From Lineus longissimus (Eukaryota; Nemertea; Pilidiophora; Heteronemertea; Lineidae): DNA of 64,000 nt. The stretch is taken from NCBI RefSeq assembly GCF_910592395.1, contig NC_088316.1, positions 19,962,001 to 20,026,000 on the forward strand, read 5' to 3'. The notes below the pieces were generated by a model. It worked only from the letters and a program-made list of their open reading frames with translations. It was not told where the DNA came from and ran no database searches. Position 1 is the stretch's first letter. Each line of letters opens with the position of its first letter. Made by a program: the position numbers and the translations under genes. Positions 14,501 through 28,238 of this stretch are shown in pieces.

Positions 14501-15937
14501 GCAAAATGGGATTGATCTAAGTCCTTGCACATGACAATTCTATTTTATCAAATTGCATTCTTGTTAAAAGTAAATTGATTATTCTATTTTTTACATCCTA
14601 ACTTGTGCGTTGCAAGATGAACTGACATGTACTATTGGATACCATCAACCTTATCCCACCTTTAAATACGTTGTAATCCTGCTATTGTTACTCTATATGT
14701 TTCCAGTGTGTTACAAGCGTAACATTACACTAAGCAACACCTGACTGACATTGGCATTGCACATTTTCTGTCAAGAACTGTCAGGCGCGATAGAAGTGCA
14801 TATTATTGATTGAAATCCTACTCCATATCTATGAATGTGCTAATTGGGACTAAATGCAACATTCAGGTCAGGTCCCTATAAGTTCCCGTCCAGGTGACCT
14901 AGAAACATTTGCCCATTTCAATCAATTGATCAGTAACAATAGCAATATATCAAAAACTGGCAAAATTAATTAAGCAAGTGGCTTGAAAACTGGCTTTTCT
15001 CCACCCAAGATGTTTCATCAGATAATGACCCAAAAGCTGCGCGACGGGCAAAATGACAGGGTCAACCGCACAAGACGAGCTGTGATGAAGTAGCGCCAAA
15101 AATAAAGGGGTCTGTGATGACGCGCCTTTTAACAAGCGACGCCATTGAGGAAATGTCTAGAGGCAGGAATCCCGCTTTCGGTGTTGTTTGCTTTACCGTT
15201 ATTGACAAGAACAGAACCATGTATTGATTGATGTTTGGCGGTATTGCCTTCGAAACAGTTAAGCTTTTACTATTCCTGAAATTATTGAGTTTTTCTTTAC
15301 AATGTTTCTGACAGGAGTGGTGCATTTTATACAAAATATGTTATGAAGTACACAACCTTAATTATTCATTGATGATGTTTAGACTTGGAGTAGCAGGCTG
15401 TCTGATATGGAGGGGAACCACCATCCATAATACATAAAGCAACCTACTGAACAGGTCTTCTGATGAATAACCGCCTGCATGCAGGGATCGCTTTGTCTGA
15501 AGCAGAGGTACACGCCATTGTTTCAAGTGACACGCGTGCTTGAAAGCTTTAAATTTCCTATGGCAAATACGCCTGAAAAATAGTCGAATAAATAACGACG
15601 GAGATGGCGGCGCCTTGACAGACCTATTGCCACTTTAGATTTTCGTACTTGTGAAGGCAACTGGTCGATTCGAGCGGGCACCAGTTCGAGCATGAACGAG
15701 TCGAGCGAGTACCGAATCCCGCGTTTGCCAGTTCGACTAGCGAGGTGAAACGGTAATACAAACAAGGCATTGGTCAGTTCGAGCGTGCGTCATATTGAAT
15801 AAGGTATGTCAGTCCAAGTCATCTTCAACGTCAGAGCGTAACCAGCAGATCTTCTGCGAGCACACAAAGACAGATTCCGATGTCTAAGAGCGCATTAGGA
15901 AAATCCTCTGGTTTCTTCTTCTTTCGTTCACCACGTT
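11528..15937. other. Spacer with no recognisable gene
   Basis: No conserved motif or exon-like block was found on either strand. Frames here (for example about 108 codons at 11754-12080 minus) look random and overlap other frames. The one structure noted is the hairpin at 12298-12357. Confidence 0.5.
12298..12357. repeat. Short inverted repeat (hairpin), 27-nt loop
   Basis: The left arm ATGCGTTTAAGAGAAAT (12298-12314) and the right arm ATTTTCTTAAACGCAT (12342-12357) are reverse complements apart from one extra base in the left arm. The loop is 27 nt. The size is within the range of a short RNA hairpin or a small foldback element. No transcription evidence can be read from sequence. Confidence 0.5.
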
Positions 15938-16105
15938 TTAGACAGTCAGTCCGGATTTTATCATAAAGTCGGTGGTCCTGCGTAGCTGCTGGAGATCTCC
16001 ATATAACTGGTCATGGATTCGTGCTCCCTCTGGCCAGGTCTCCTTCCTCAGGTCTGCAAAACTTGAGCATCTTCCCAGTATGTGCTCAGCAGTCATGGGA
16101 ATCCT
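15938..16105 (-). mobile_element. Relic of a non-LTR retrotransposon ORF2 C-terminus
   Basis: The minus-strand frame ending in TAA at 15938-15940 contains TAEHILGRC, then LRKETWPEGARIHDQLYG, then DLQQLRRTTDFMIKSGLTV and a stop. This is the familiar tail of LINE-type (Jockey/CR1-like) reverse-transcriptase polyproteins: a T-x-EHIL-x-x-C zinc-binding remnant, a TWP motif and a terminal TADF-x-x-x-x-GL-like motif. Upstream of about 16105 the frame stays open for some 20 codons but the similarity, including the expected paired cysteines, is lost. The element is therefore 5'-truncated or decayed: only about 55 residues of a protein that normally exceeds 900 remain. Assignment to the non-LTR class is fairly secure; the clade is a guess. 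Confidence 0.65.
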
Positions 16106-17407
16106 CTGGTTAAGGCGTATGGTGACCTCCCATACTACTGTGGACTCATAAACACTAGGACACATCTCATTTCATCTCTGTTAATTCATAGATGTTTCTT
16201 CCCTGTTTTGATCATCTACATGACAAGGACCACTCTTTTACTTTGGTATAAGCCCTCTTCTTTCAGAAAAGTGTGTTGATATTTGCTGACAATGTGTCAC
16301 TTTGATTTGAACCTGGCGCACAATTCATAGCAAAAACTATTAGACCTGCAACTCAGTGGAAAAGTTTGTCCACCTTATCTTGTGTACCAGATACCTGAGC
16401 AAATAAGAAATGATTTATTACCACGATTTGTCATTTATCTTAAACATTGGTTTTACAAAAGCTGGCAATTATGCCGGGGCATCTCCCAAGGGAATATGAC
16501 GAATGAACACCATCTTCTTGTTCACAAGTCAATGGCCTATGTCAGCCTTGGGGGCATATAAACATGATAAAATGGGCGAACCACCCGTGTATGAATAGCT
16601 GAATAGAATATCAAGTTGGCCCGAGGAATCTTCGAGACCCATTTCTTGTTTTTCCAACTAGTGTTTGTCTTCGCATAGCTTACAGTCAATACGAAAGATG
16701 CACTGCAAAACAATAGCTGTGATATGGAATCATTTGCCGAGAGATACAGCCGTCGCTATATAGTTGCTTAAAAATATAGAGCAGTCAGCAACGCCATCCG
16801 CCTATCTTTTGTGTCCCACGTTCTATCAACAGATCAAAAAATCCTAAGACCCAATAGACACAACCGGTCATAATTTCTGCATGAGGTGAAACCCACGGCG
16901 CATAAAACAGCCGAGCTTTTTGTTTTCGCTGCGATGGAAAGGAATGGCAGCAGCTCATCACGCGGTAAATCATGCATCAACTCGTATCTCTGCTGTCACG
17001 AGATGAATGGGATCACACAAAGGTAATGGGATTAACTGATCACTGCTATTGTGTTGCCATACCAACCCTTATGTCCCCTCGCAATCGAGGAGAGATAGTA
17101 GAAAAAGTAATCTTCCGTGATTTTATACAAGTTACACCAGATGTTGCGAGATCGAACGTACGTCCATCCTGAGAAAGACAATGGAACAGTTTTTTATTTT
17201 TGATTCACGATTCATCTTTCAACTGTGATTTCGTTTTCCATTTTCCTATCTTTGAATTATTGTGACTAAAGAAGGACACTGCACGGTTGAGTGGTGAACA
17301 CATAATGCGAGTTGCAGTGCCACGGGCATCTCTGCAACCTGTTTATGCTTTTCTACAACAATTTGATTGATACTACAGACACATCGGTTATATCAAGGAG
17401 TTTCGAA

Positions 17408-17725
17408 AAATGGACCCGCAGGCGTAATTGGAAACAAGATAGACATCGGTGTAGTCATGAAGGAGATCTCCCCTCTGTTAAGCCTTCTTGACCTACCCAT
17501 AATGGGAATATAAGTTAACATTGATTAAGCAAAGGAACATACGCACTAGACCATCCGCAGTCGTAATCCACATTAATTCAAAGCATGCTATCACTGAATA
17601 CTGATATGGTCCCAGGAGTACTTGGAAACAAGATAGACATCAGCGTAATCATTTAGGAGGTCTCCCCTATGTAGCCTTCTTGACCCACCCATAATGGGAA
17701 AATAACTCAACAACATCAATCCTTG
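17408..17725 (+). repeat. Direct duplication of a ~110-bp block, offset 194 bp
   Basis: Block one (about 17408-17525) and block two (about 17602-17725) share TTGGAAACAAGATAGACATC, then a diverged GTAGTCAT/GTAATCAT segment, TCTCCCCT, AGCCTTCTTGACC and ACCCATAATGGGAA. Identity is roughly 80 percent by eye, with small indels. This is an old segmental duplication with no coding frame preserved in both copies. Confidence 0.7.
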
Positions 17726-20268
17726 CCGCCATGCGATTAGGAGAAATATGAGATGCTGTTGAGGGTCTGCGCCCAGTGTGCACGGCCACATGTTGAACAT
17801 TTCATGCGGCAGTGACTTGTGGGCGTAGGAACGACCGAGTTGTTGAGAGGCTGCGATCAATTGTCGTGGGAGTAACTTTTTAGTCTACCCAAAGCCATGT
17901 CGAGGTTTTAAGACCTTCTGCTGAAAGTGTTGGGATTGAATGTGAATAGGATGCAGAATGGCATGTTATACCCAGCTGACCCGCTCTGGCTATCAATGGT
18001 TAAGCAGTTTTCTCTATAGAATTGTGACAAATTGCATCAGCAATTTTACAATGTATGAATTAAATTTGTGTATGTTATGTTCTATTAACAACTAGAAGAA
18101 GGACTCTTGAGAGGGAAAACGATTTAATGTTTAACCTGATATCAACTACGATAGAGATTATCATCCGACCCTAATCTGTCATGAATCTATCCAAAGACCT
18201 TATATTTACATATTTATGTACAACACATGTTTTGTCAGCGCCCAAGAGGAAATTTTCAGATTACGGGGTGATGTATATTATGTAAAATAATGATTAAAAT
18301 GATAATGGCAGTGACAACCAAAAGAGACAAAACATGACTTTGCTTCTGGAGACGGAGCAAATTGGTTCTCCTTCCAATTTTTCAATTTCATTTTGGCACG
18401 GATGGCAGATCATGCGATAATCAAATAAACGTACCTATCCAACTACATGTAGTTAACGATAACTTCACGCGATATATCATCATGTTAGGATGGTTTCGAG
18501 CCATATTTCGTGGTCGATCAGCTTGTCAAAATTTCCATTTCAGATTAGGCGATGTGGCAATAACTGTGGGGATCTACATATTCCCTTTAAACACGTTAGG
18601 GAAGTAATTGATACAGTGGTTATAAAATAGGATTCGGCTATCACTTTGAACTACGAACACGATGAGGTGAAGTTCGTTCGTTTTATTTGACTTAATCGAG
18701 TGATTATCAAACCAGCCTCACAGTTAGAGAAGAACCATCATATTATTCATCGTGCATTACTCATCATCTATCACCATAGTTATAATCTTTCATCGTGTCT
18801 CCATGTTCCTGCTGCTAAACAGACAAATACTTGCGTTTCCTCTTACATTGTTTGTTCACTTGCTAAAGGCACTGGACGAGCGAGCATTATATTGGTTGGT
18901 TTAATGGCCCAGGCGAAGAAAATGTGGTACCGCTGTGGGGCTTACAAGAATTGGAGCTGTTGGTAATTGGCTTCTAAGGATAATCCAAACTCATTAAAAG
19001 GAAACCTATTCATCTCTCTCACCACCAAGGAAATGGAGGGAGAAATAATAAAGAAAACTGCACGCATTATCTATGTCAAGTCTGCATCCAAGCCAATATT
19101 CCCGATCATGTTCTTACTACCGGAGCCACGAGGACAATGAATGTACAAGAGAAAGAAATTGGCCTGGTTGCAAAGCCGAATAACATGCGGATATATTGCC
19201 GTACTCGTCGAAATATGTCTTCTCTCGACGACAATAACAACAACAGAAGATTTACGACCGAATCTCTGCGGGGGTAATTGCTAACACTTACGGTATAGAT
19301 CACAGTGGGAATGTACAGATGGTGATTATTACGGACAGCACTTTATCGTCTTCTAAGGCATACAATGATAATTGATTTTGAATACGTTACGCTACGTTTA
19401 CCGTATTGGTTGTGAAGTAGTTGCGAAAATATTGAGATTAACGTCAAAGAAAATGAGATAGCAAAGGATAACAAAGAACTTTTTTTCAAAAAGCGGGTGA
19501 ACGCCAACGAAACCTTCACCGGTGTTTAGAGCTTACGTTTGTATCACCCGTGTCAAATGCATTTAGGGCAGAGTGCGTTGGAGATCACAACAAGATGAAA
19601 GTCTTAGTCACCAGATCTTCTCTCCCTTCTGTTGCGTTAACATCATCATGTTGGGCTCATCACGATTACGTGGGAAGACCCATGAGAGTCTGTGCTAAAT
19701 TACTCATGGCATATAGGAATTCTTAAAGTCAATCTTTTATTATCTGATGAATCCCAAATGTTTTAACTCCCATATTGTGAATTTTTGCTAAGTAGCTTTG
19801 AAGCTGAAGTCAAAGGAAAGCGTACGTAGCCTCAAACAGTTTCTCATGTACAAGGCTGATATGTCGGAATGGAGCACAGCTGACAGTTAAAATCCATACC
19901 GACGAACCAACGAGTGTAATCATCGCTTCTTCCCACTTCTGTTGACCGCAATTAAAAGTCAGATATGTGGGAGTGTCGGCCTGAAGTCCGACAAAACGAA
20001 TGCACTGTAATAACGATGGTTCATGGCTGGCCCCTCTAAACGTATTCAACTCACGACCGCAAAGCCTGAAGTGATTTTATCTGTAAATATGGCGAATGGA
20101 TGAATATGAAGAAGCAGGAGGGAATGACGATGTAAGCTAGCTTACTTCCAAAGTGGGGACAAGATCGTTAAGCACCTGACACTTGACTGACCCGGCTGTC
20201 CTTCTAAAGGTATCACCAAATATCATTGCGAAAGCAACTACAAAACGAAAAGGGAGTGACCACCACTG

Positions 20269-20329
20269 AAGTTCGGAGCACCAGAGTATTAAAAGTTCGG
20301 AAGTTCGAAGTTCGGAGCACCAGAGTATT
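20269..20329 (+). repeat. 22-bp perfect direct repeat
   Basis: A 22-bp unit, AAGTTCGGAGCACCAGAGTA plus TT, occurs at 20269-20290 and again at 20308-20329. Between the copies lie further AAGTTCG units, so this is a small slippage-type cluster. Confidence 0.8.
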
Positions 20330-22355
20330 TAACTTTCTGCGAGTATTACTCTTACTGATGCGCAGATGAAGAGGTTCATCTACCACTAACATGACGAAAG
20401 AGACTTGAACAGAAAGAAATGGGAAGATTGGCAGAAGAATTGGCCTCAATTCAAATACTAGAGTAAAACTCTTGTTTCAAAACTGCAGCAAGTCCGCACC
20501 GATATGACACAGGTGTTGCGTCATCAATGTGCGATATTCTACTTCTACAAGTAAAATCACTCAGCATAACAAAGCAATGAAAATGAGCGTGGGGTTGGCC
20601 TCGCCTTTAATTCCAATAGCAGAATATCAAGTTTCCGTCCAATGTTGCAGCACAAACCTCTGTACTTATCTGACCCTGTGGTTGCTAGGAGTATTCTGAT
20701 AGCCATTATTGGTCAGTGAGTTCGACGGATGGTAGTCACATACCATGAAGATGAAATAACACGGAGCAAGTGGTTTTGGTTTAATAGAATAAGCACTTCA
20801 TCAGCTCTGGAGGAGCCGCACTCGACTTAACTTGAAGAGGAACCATTTTACATAAATCTGTTGTGATAAGGAGACATGCAGTTATTCAATTTCGTTCAAA
20901 ATATTACTTTCAGATACCCGACATGGATGCACTGAGTGAACTATAGGTTGTAAGTTTTCTAATAGCGTCAAGAGTGTGCAGAAATCTCCCAGTCAATCTA
21001 CTGAAGGACAGGACAGAAAAAGTCTCCCGTCCTCCGTCCTCCCTGTCAATCCATAACTGCCCCACAATGTTATAGTGTTGATTTTTGAAGTTCACATCGC
21101 CATAGCCTGGCTATTACAGGCACAGAAAATCTCCACTCAAACATGAAAACCTCCGAGTTTATCGCATTGTAACCGTAAAACTGTCCACGACTCTGCATAC
21201 AAACTCGCCGGAAGAATCATTTCAATAGATTGTCTATCCATCATGATATAGATAGCTTACCATATCATAAGACAGGAAGCTAATGAGCTAGTTTAGCCAT
21301 TAAAGGCAATTCATCAATCCACCGATAATTGTGACAGTTAAGGTGAGAAACGCTATGAGGCAAGGAATCACACAGCACGCATTACTTATCTACATAACAT
21401 GCACTGCAGTACAGTGTCTTGTGCAAGCCTATCAGTGACCTGAAACTACTTCAACCACGCAATACCTTCAAGCTTGCATGATGATGAGCGACCTTTAAGC
21501 CGTTTAAACTCTGCAGATGCACTCATATTTTGTAACACGCCATTGAAAATGGGAAATCACAATATCACTAATGAGAGTAGTGTCATACTTGGCGATGCAG
21601 TACACGTGAATAAGGGGATTGATATGATGTCGTACAGGACAAGTCAGCTGCCATTCATCAAGACGAAAATGACCGGCTTTTTTCTTTTTCAGATCGGTTC
21701 TTCGATTGACATTAGAATATGATTCATACCAAATCTCATCGCGGGGCGTACCTGGTAACTACACTGCGACCATGCTTTTTCCGATTCCACTGATTTAATG
21801 TGGTCACATGTAAACATTAAAATTTATAGAATAGATAGAGCGGGTGACTCTCCCTAACTATTTGTAAGTGACAAAACTAATTTTGAACAAGCAGGCCCTG
21901 GCCTTTAACTCAACGTTGCCACGCCTTCAATCAGAAAATCACCGATCCTACCAAACATAGAAATGACATCATGAAAACCTCAGATATAACCTTGGACAAG
22001 TTTGAGGACAACACGAAGAGAGACACAAAACCTAACCTATCTTTGCCGAGTTCGGGTGCGGAGCATAATGCTTGAGAAGAGTTTGGTATTCAATAGGTAT
22101 CCGTCTGAACTGCTTCAGTGAGTGAGTGCTGGCCAGAAGTACATGCAGACAAGTATGTGATAGTTAAGTGTTTGCACCATCCAGCCTCCCTTAATCAATA
22201 AGTAACGAAATCTGCCTGTGTCTGAAGATTCTGGCCGTTCAGTTGTACATATACTTATATTGTTGCTCAGTCGAAAAAGTACATAGCGGTGTTGTCGCCG
22301 ACCGGGGTTCCACTGTACGTCGTTTTATAGAAGATAAGAGTACACCTAGACTAGA

Positions 22356-22793
22356 CTAAAGCCCGCAGCTTACTAGCCGCCAACTTCGGCGTTCACTGGC
22401 GTTTTTTGCCGCAAGAGTCCTGAACGCCTGAAAAATCCCTAGTCTGCTACGAACGGCGTCGGCGAACGTCACTTGCCGCAACTAAACGCCAAATATCTAA
22501 CATGTTTGATTTTTGACGCGTGTCGCCGCGTTTGAACGCAAGAAGAAGCCAGGTGTGCTACGGATTGTCGCCTGAATGGGCGTCGGCGGCGAGGCTCTGG
22601 CCAATCAGTATGCGTCTTGATGTGACATGATTTCAAAATGGCAGCCTAAAGTGGCGGAAAATACGCTACTGGGCGCCGATTCGGGCAGGTGTGCTCTGAC
22701 CGGGATCCACTGACCGCCAACTTCGGCGTCGAGAGGCGTCAGCTGAACGCTTCTTGTCGCCAAAGTTGGCGGCTAGTGTGCTGCGAGCTTAAG
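22356..22793. mobile_element. GC-rich MITE-like element with ~36-bp terminal inverted repeats
   Basis: The left end (22356-22391) and the reverse complement of the right end (22758-22793) match at 31 of 36 positions around a common core ACTAGCCGCCAACTT. The interior is much richer in CGCC/GGCG than the AT-rich flanks. It holds a third copy of CCGCCAACTTCGGCG near 22711-22725, which can pair with the right terminus as an inner hairpin. The total is 438 bp with no transposase frame, typical of a non-autonomous element. I could not define a target-site duplication, so the superfamily is undetermined. Confidence 0.65.
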
Positions 22794-25700
22794 ATATATA
22801 ATGGCAGGGCTGTAGCCCGTGACGGGTAGCTGCTTTGCCCACCAAAGAACAACTCCAAGTCGATATACTCTCGTTAGTACCTAAAATGAGTTCACGTAGA
22901 GTCAGTGAAGATTTATTCCTGGATGGATTTCAACTTTCTACCGCTCATTTATTACGAAATGCATCAAACTTGCGGAGGTTTTACACCATAAATTTCGCCC
23001 TCCACTCTTCCTGACAATTGAGAGAAGATTGATGCACCAGTGTTCATGTGTAGCTTATCAAATCAACCTGACTGAGCTTCTTTGTATCTGTCCCAGTCCA
23101 TTTCACGGAGCGGCTCTCATGTTCTTATCAAGATGATCTATGCCTGTTTCATCTTGCCCGATAGAACATATTTTATCGTTTATTGTGCCTGTTGTTTAAT
23201 AGATGTAGCTCGGATGAAGTGTTTGTTAGCTTGAATAATTATTCAATTAATCATGATGTGAAGGAGAAAAGAAATCACTGTTGTTCAAGGAAATTAATCA
23301 AGTAATGTAGCAGTAAGGTTAAAAAACTCGAATGATATTTGAGGCTCTGTACTTGGTATAAGCACTGAATATATTGCTGATAATCTTAGTAAATTGAGAC
23401 TGAAGCAGGACTCGATTTGACTGTCAACAAGTTTGCATACAGTTTTGGTGGTTCCTTAATACGGGATTTGAAGAAAATCAACCACGACATTGTCCTGACC
23501 TATTCCTATTCCACGCACGCCTGTCGTAGAGAATATCAACATGGCTGACAGGGAAACAAAGCGAATATAGAAGGAACCACTGATCACATATCATCATTGA
23601 TTAGGGACTACATGGAGTAGTGATTTCACATTTATGTTGAAGAACGGCAGACGTGTACATTGTTCAGATAGAGATCATTTGGTTCTCACTCCATGAAGTT
23701 AGGGCTGTGTTTCATGGTCATCCACTCTGCGACAGCAATCAAGTACATATACTAGGAGATGAGTGAGCACACGGCTTGAAACATTGTGTTTTCGCTGACT
23801 ATTTCGAGAGATTGGCCCTGGTTGCCTTAAATGCTTCCCCTTCAGAGAAATAACAGCTGGATAAGAGGCCAAAGCCGCCTGATGTTTATTAACCATTATT
23901 GGAGTAATTGCTTGTAATCTACCCTATATACTCCTGTCTACTGATATCCATTACTAAGCCAGACCACGCCGCTTGAATGAATAACAACTTTAGCGTTACT
24001 ACTCTCAGACAGTCTCGCGTCATATGGATCGGACAACACATCAGGGGTACATGTACCTACATCTAAGAGAAACGATTAAGTCAGTTATTGAAGCGGGACC
24101 GAATGCAACAGTCATTTCATTTTTTGCACTATTGTTTTTTTAAATCACAAAGCGAAAAAATATCCCCATAGAATGACATTTTTGAAATGCTCTCCACGGA
24201 GTGGAAGGTTGGACATCTCGAAGTGAGGACAGCCCTCTAATGAACATGCTTTTAAAGTACAGGACAGATCGGGCCGGGGGAACGGTGACAAGACTGCGTT
24301 ACCCTTGAACGTATCGTTCAACAGGCTGTCGACTTTAAACACACCTGATGATGAACAGGTGGGCAGAACCTAGCCTCGGCCCAGAAAGAGATAACAGTCA
24401 TGACAATAATGTATGGTCGGCGTGCATTCCACAGCCAAATGCCATCCTACATCCACACAAGTCACAAGCAGCGTTTTTTCAATGAAATACGAGCTTCCAT
24501 AGCAATATAAAGACGGTGGCAGGATATCTTCACAGTGAAGGAGACAAGGCGATGACAGAGAAGATGAGCTTTTGCAATATCCCCATTTAAACTGAAGCAC
24601 CGGAGCCGGATATTGTGTAGACAGTGATGCTTGGCAGGTGCGATGGCCACAGCAGTTTGTGTTTTCTAGTTGTATATAGTTTACCAGTGCTTTGCTTTGT
24701 TCTTTTCAAGTCGATATGGGAGGCTGAAGAAACAATCTACTGCCATTCTATCAAAACTGGCCTCGAGACGTGTCTTAAAGCTTTAGCACCTCTGAGCACC
24801 GTTTCATTTTTAATCATTGTCATAACTCTTTAATATTGTATCATACTCCATGGTATAAGAGAAGTTCTACTACTTTTCTAATACGATATTTCGGTGGGCA
24901 CGTCAACCCATTGGGCGATTAACCAGTAGATGGGTGACTGAGGAAATATTTATATGGCAAACTCATGAAGTATATTTATGGAAATAGACGTTATGGAGTA
25001 CTATGATAGCTCGCACACAAGCTGACTATGGCCCAAGGGAGGGATGATGTATTGTACTCCCTATCACAAGAGACGTCAAACTATCCACTATGTAGAGGAA
25101 TTTTCCAATTCCGTGCGTTTGGCCCCATCACTGATCGGTGGAGATGACTGAGAAACATAGTATTTTACAATATGGATATTGAGAGGTCTGAGCCAGGCTT
25201 TGTCTTATCGATAGACATACTGGGTACCTTTGGCAATTGGTAAAGTCAATCCCGATGTCGACTAACTGCATTCGTGTCGTCAATGTAGGTAGTACTTTAA
25301 AGTGTAACTCTAATCTCATGACATGTCTCATTAGTCGGATTGAATATGTCATACAGCCATGAACTTAATGTACAGGGGTATAAATAGACAATGCTGGAGT
25401 AATTATAATAACTTCAATGGTGTCATCTTTCAATCAGAAATGTGAATGAAAGCATGTATCTTTGACATGGTATCAGCAGTGCGCCGGCTGATGGCTGTGA
25501 TGAAGATCACATTGAGATTCTATGTACATTTCTCTTGTAATTGTTACTGTTGCAGGTAGTGGTAAAATCGACGGATAAAGCGATGAAAAACTGTGGAGTA
25601 ATGATTGATATATTTGTAAGATATTTCTGTTTGGAAATTAAACCAGCATCGGGGCTTGATTCCTTGCTTACCAGACAGAGACGACCAGTCATACCTCTCC

Positions 25701-27700
25701 AATGATCGCGTTATAATGGTTGTCAGTCGAAAATGAAACAGCAATGTTGGAGAATTGCGGAGCGGACTTTGGAAGAGCTGGTGCTACTGATCCATTACAT
25801 GGGCTCATCACTGATGAAAGATGTTGGGTAAATTTTAAAACCTGATTTTACGGCGCAGCGCATAGTCATAATGCTAGCATTTAGCGAGGCTATTCTTCGA
25901 TACACAGCTTCAACCCAAGCAAAAATCGAAGAATTCTTTCATGTTGCAACACGAAATAAGTGCTAATAACATGAATTCGCACCTCCTTATCATCTATAAA
26001 GACACGCAACAGACAAACACACAACAACTTCTCATCAAGTATGTAACTAACCGAGGCAAACACAAAGAAGATCGATTTTACAACACCCAGGGAATGTTCT
26101 AGTTTCATAAAACATGTCTTATCTTAGTTTTTCATAAGCTCTACCCGTGAAGAGCAAATTGAAAACCTGTTTTGCCATTTTTTGGCTAAGTTCCGAGATC
26201 AAACGGCAGTAAAAAATGGGTTGCCATTTGATACAGTGGAATCTTGATTGAGTTGTCAATATTGCTCAGCGATAGTGACAGATTAAATGATGTGCTCAGT
26301 CATTTGAGATTTATTTGCGGAGATGACGAACGAACTGAAGACAGATGCTTATATATTTACCTCAGTTGGGCCTGAGAGTTTATCTTGGAATTCAAGAACG
26401 ACAACAATGGTTTTTGAGATGAAGTAGGCTGCGCCATCTGACAATGTCATGATGATATTACGACCAGGGTTTCAAAAGATGCGGCCGATGACTGTCTGTG
26501 TGATCACTGCAAGTGTCCAATCCAATCAGTTCCATTCACCGAATCACAGAAAGACAACGAACGACTAGTGAAAAGACAATTGATAAGAAATTATCCCCAT
26601 TTAAAACGTTTCACTTCATTTAGCAAGCATTATCAAACGTTTGAGGAAGAGTATTTATGCACCGTAGTTTAATCTTCCTGAAATAAGACCAATTTTATGC
26701 ATCCGCAAATGTTTCCGTTGTATTGTGGTAAATTGCCTACTCCTGTCTACTAAAACAGTCACAATCGACCAAACATGTCTTTGAATTATTTACAGAGGAA
26801 ATAGTAGAAGAAAACGGATGTCGTTTGGTACATTTTTTCAACCACTTGGTTTATTAAAGCCTTCCTGATTCAGTAACTAGTTATTATATATTCCAAATGA
26901 ATATGTCGAAAATACTCATGCTGAGTATCTTTCTTTGTCGAGCTTCTTGTGGGTTTTTTTCTTATTTCCAATTCTTTTTCAGGGTAAACCCATGTATTTC
27001 TAAGTTACATACATGTTTGGTTTAACACGAACTGGTAAAGTCTCAAGGGTTTTTAATCAAATATGATCTGCGTTTCATGATGAAATGGTTTTCTTGGTTG
27101 ATAATATGAAATGCCATGAGGACGAAAGAGGTGTTCAGAAAGATGGTTTTTTCGGAGGTTCCACGCTGAGAAGCTTGAGTCTCGATTTAAAATTGCATGA
27201 TCATCCCATCTGTTGCGCGCTCGGCAACGTTTAACTAGCGGTGAGTTTAACTAGCAGTAAGTTACGTTTCTAAACGGTTGAGTTTAGTCTAGACGTTTAA
27301 GTTCGAGAGACTCGGGAATAATCTATGCTTGGTTATTTTTCATCCTTTGGAACATTTTGCAAAAGACGAAGTACTGTAAGAAATTACCCATATTACCTAT
27401 TCCGGCAATGGGCCTCACTTAGGCGGAGACATCCAGAAAGACCGAATGAAGGAGATACCGCATTGTAGCCTTGTGTACCACGAGGGTTGAAGAGACCAGT
27501 CAGTACCGCTATGGTTCATGTCTAGGGCGTTATTTATATTGATAATAAAAATGTTCCCTGGATGAAGATTCATTTTTGCCAATTAGAATCATCTGATAGT
27601 ATGTTTTATCACTGTACTGTAATGTCACTATCTCTATTCTGTGACTGCTGAAAGACTGGTGAAGTTCTCAGTAAGGAATGACCTGTTCTTGACACTATGC
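22794..27700. other. Spacer, no gene supported
   Basis: No recognisable protein family or repeat cluster. One weak exon-like block lies on the minus strand at about 26366-26443. It is framed by an acceptor-like TGTCAG and a donor-like GAG|GTAAAT, but is open for only about 26 codons, so I do not call it a gene. Confidence 0.4.
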
Positions 27701-27769
27701 TTTTAAATCGAAATTTTGCAGTGATAAGACAGTTCAAGCTGTAATCGATGAAATAAAACATTCACCTAC

Positions 27770-27856
27770 CTTTTCCAGTGATTCACCATCAGAAGAACGA
27801 GTATGACGATTGGTGCACCGTGGTTATAGCTTAATCCAAATGTACTCATGTTAGGT
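27770..27856 (-). CDS. Candidate first coding exon with hydrophobic signal or anchor
   Basis: The minus-strand block is flanked by a good acceptor (TTTTATACTACAG before 27856) and a good donor (AAAAG|GTAGGTGAA after 27770). Inside, an ATG at 27849 opens 26 codons plus two bases: MSTFGLSYNHG, then a hydrophobic run APIVILVLLMV, then NHWK. This pattern fits a signal peptide or type II signal anchor in a first coding exon with a short 5'UTR portion. I could not find the following exon at lower coordinates, and the family is unknown. Chance occurrence of both splice signals around a short hydrophobic frame remains possible. Confidence 0.35.
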
Positions 27857-28238
27857 CTGTAGTATAAAACATGAAGAGACCATCAGAACTATCCACTAGC
27901 TGGCCGTATTGCTGGAGACAAGGCAGGTTCTAATCCTATAAACCATCAGATGGAGTTGCACGATGTGAAATCTGTCACAACACGATTGTGCGCTACGGGT
28001 TTTTAATTCCTTAGAAATCGTGTCCCCTCTCGACAACTGCCAGCAATATTAGTAAAACAAAGCCATGCGAGCCTGAACCTCCTACCATCTGGTCACCAGC
28101 CGGCGTATTGTCACTAAAGCACTCACTCAAATAATAACAGTCGGTGATGACAAAACTTCAGCCTTAAACAGTTAATCTAAAGAATCATCCTCCCATTTAA
28201 CAGTTACTAGTTCAAATAGGGTTTCTTACCTTCTTGAG

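Larger units (their letters stand above)
16166..22355. other. Spacer with two small duplications, no gene seen
   Basis: No supported coding exon. It contains the duplicated block at 17408-17725 and the 22-bp direct repeat at 20269-20329. Other open frames are short and unrecognised. Confidence 0.5.

Noticed and set aside
15641-15795. Repeated AGTTCGAGC motifs as a possible tRNA-like element
   Set aside because: No B-box consensus and no stem pairing; a small motif cluster only.
26366-26443. Minus-strand block reading DGAAYFISKTIVVVLEFQ with a donor, reminiscent of an ABC-transporter membrane segment
   Set aside because: Only about 26 codons, the match is impressionistic, and no neighbouring exon of such a gene was found.
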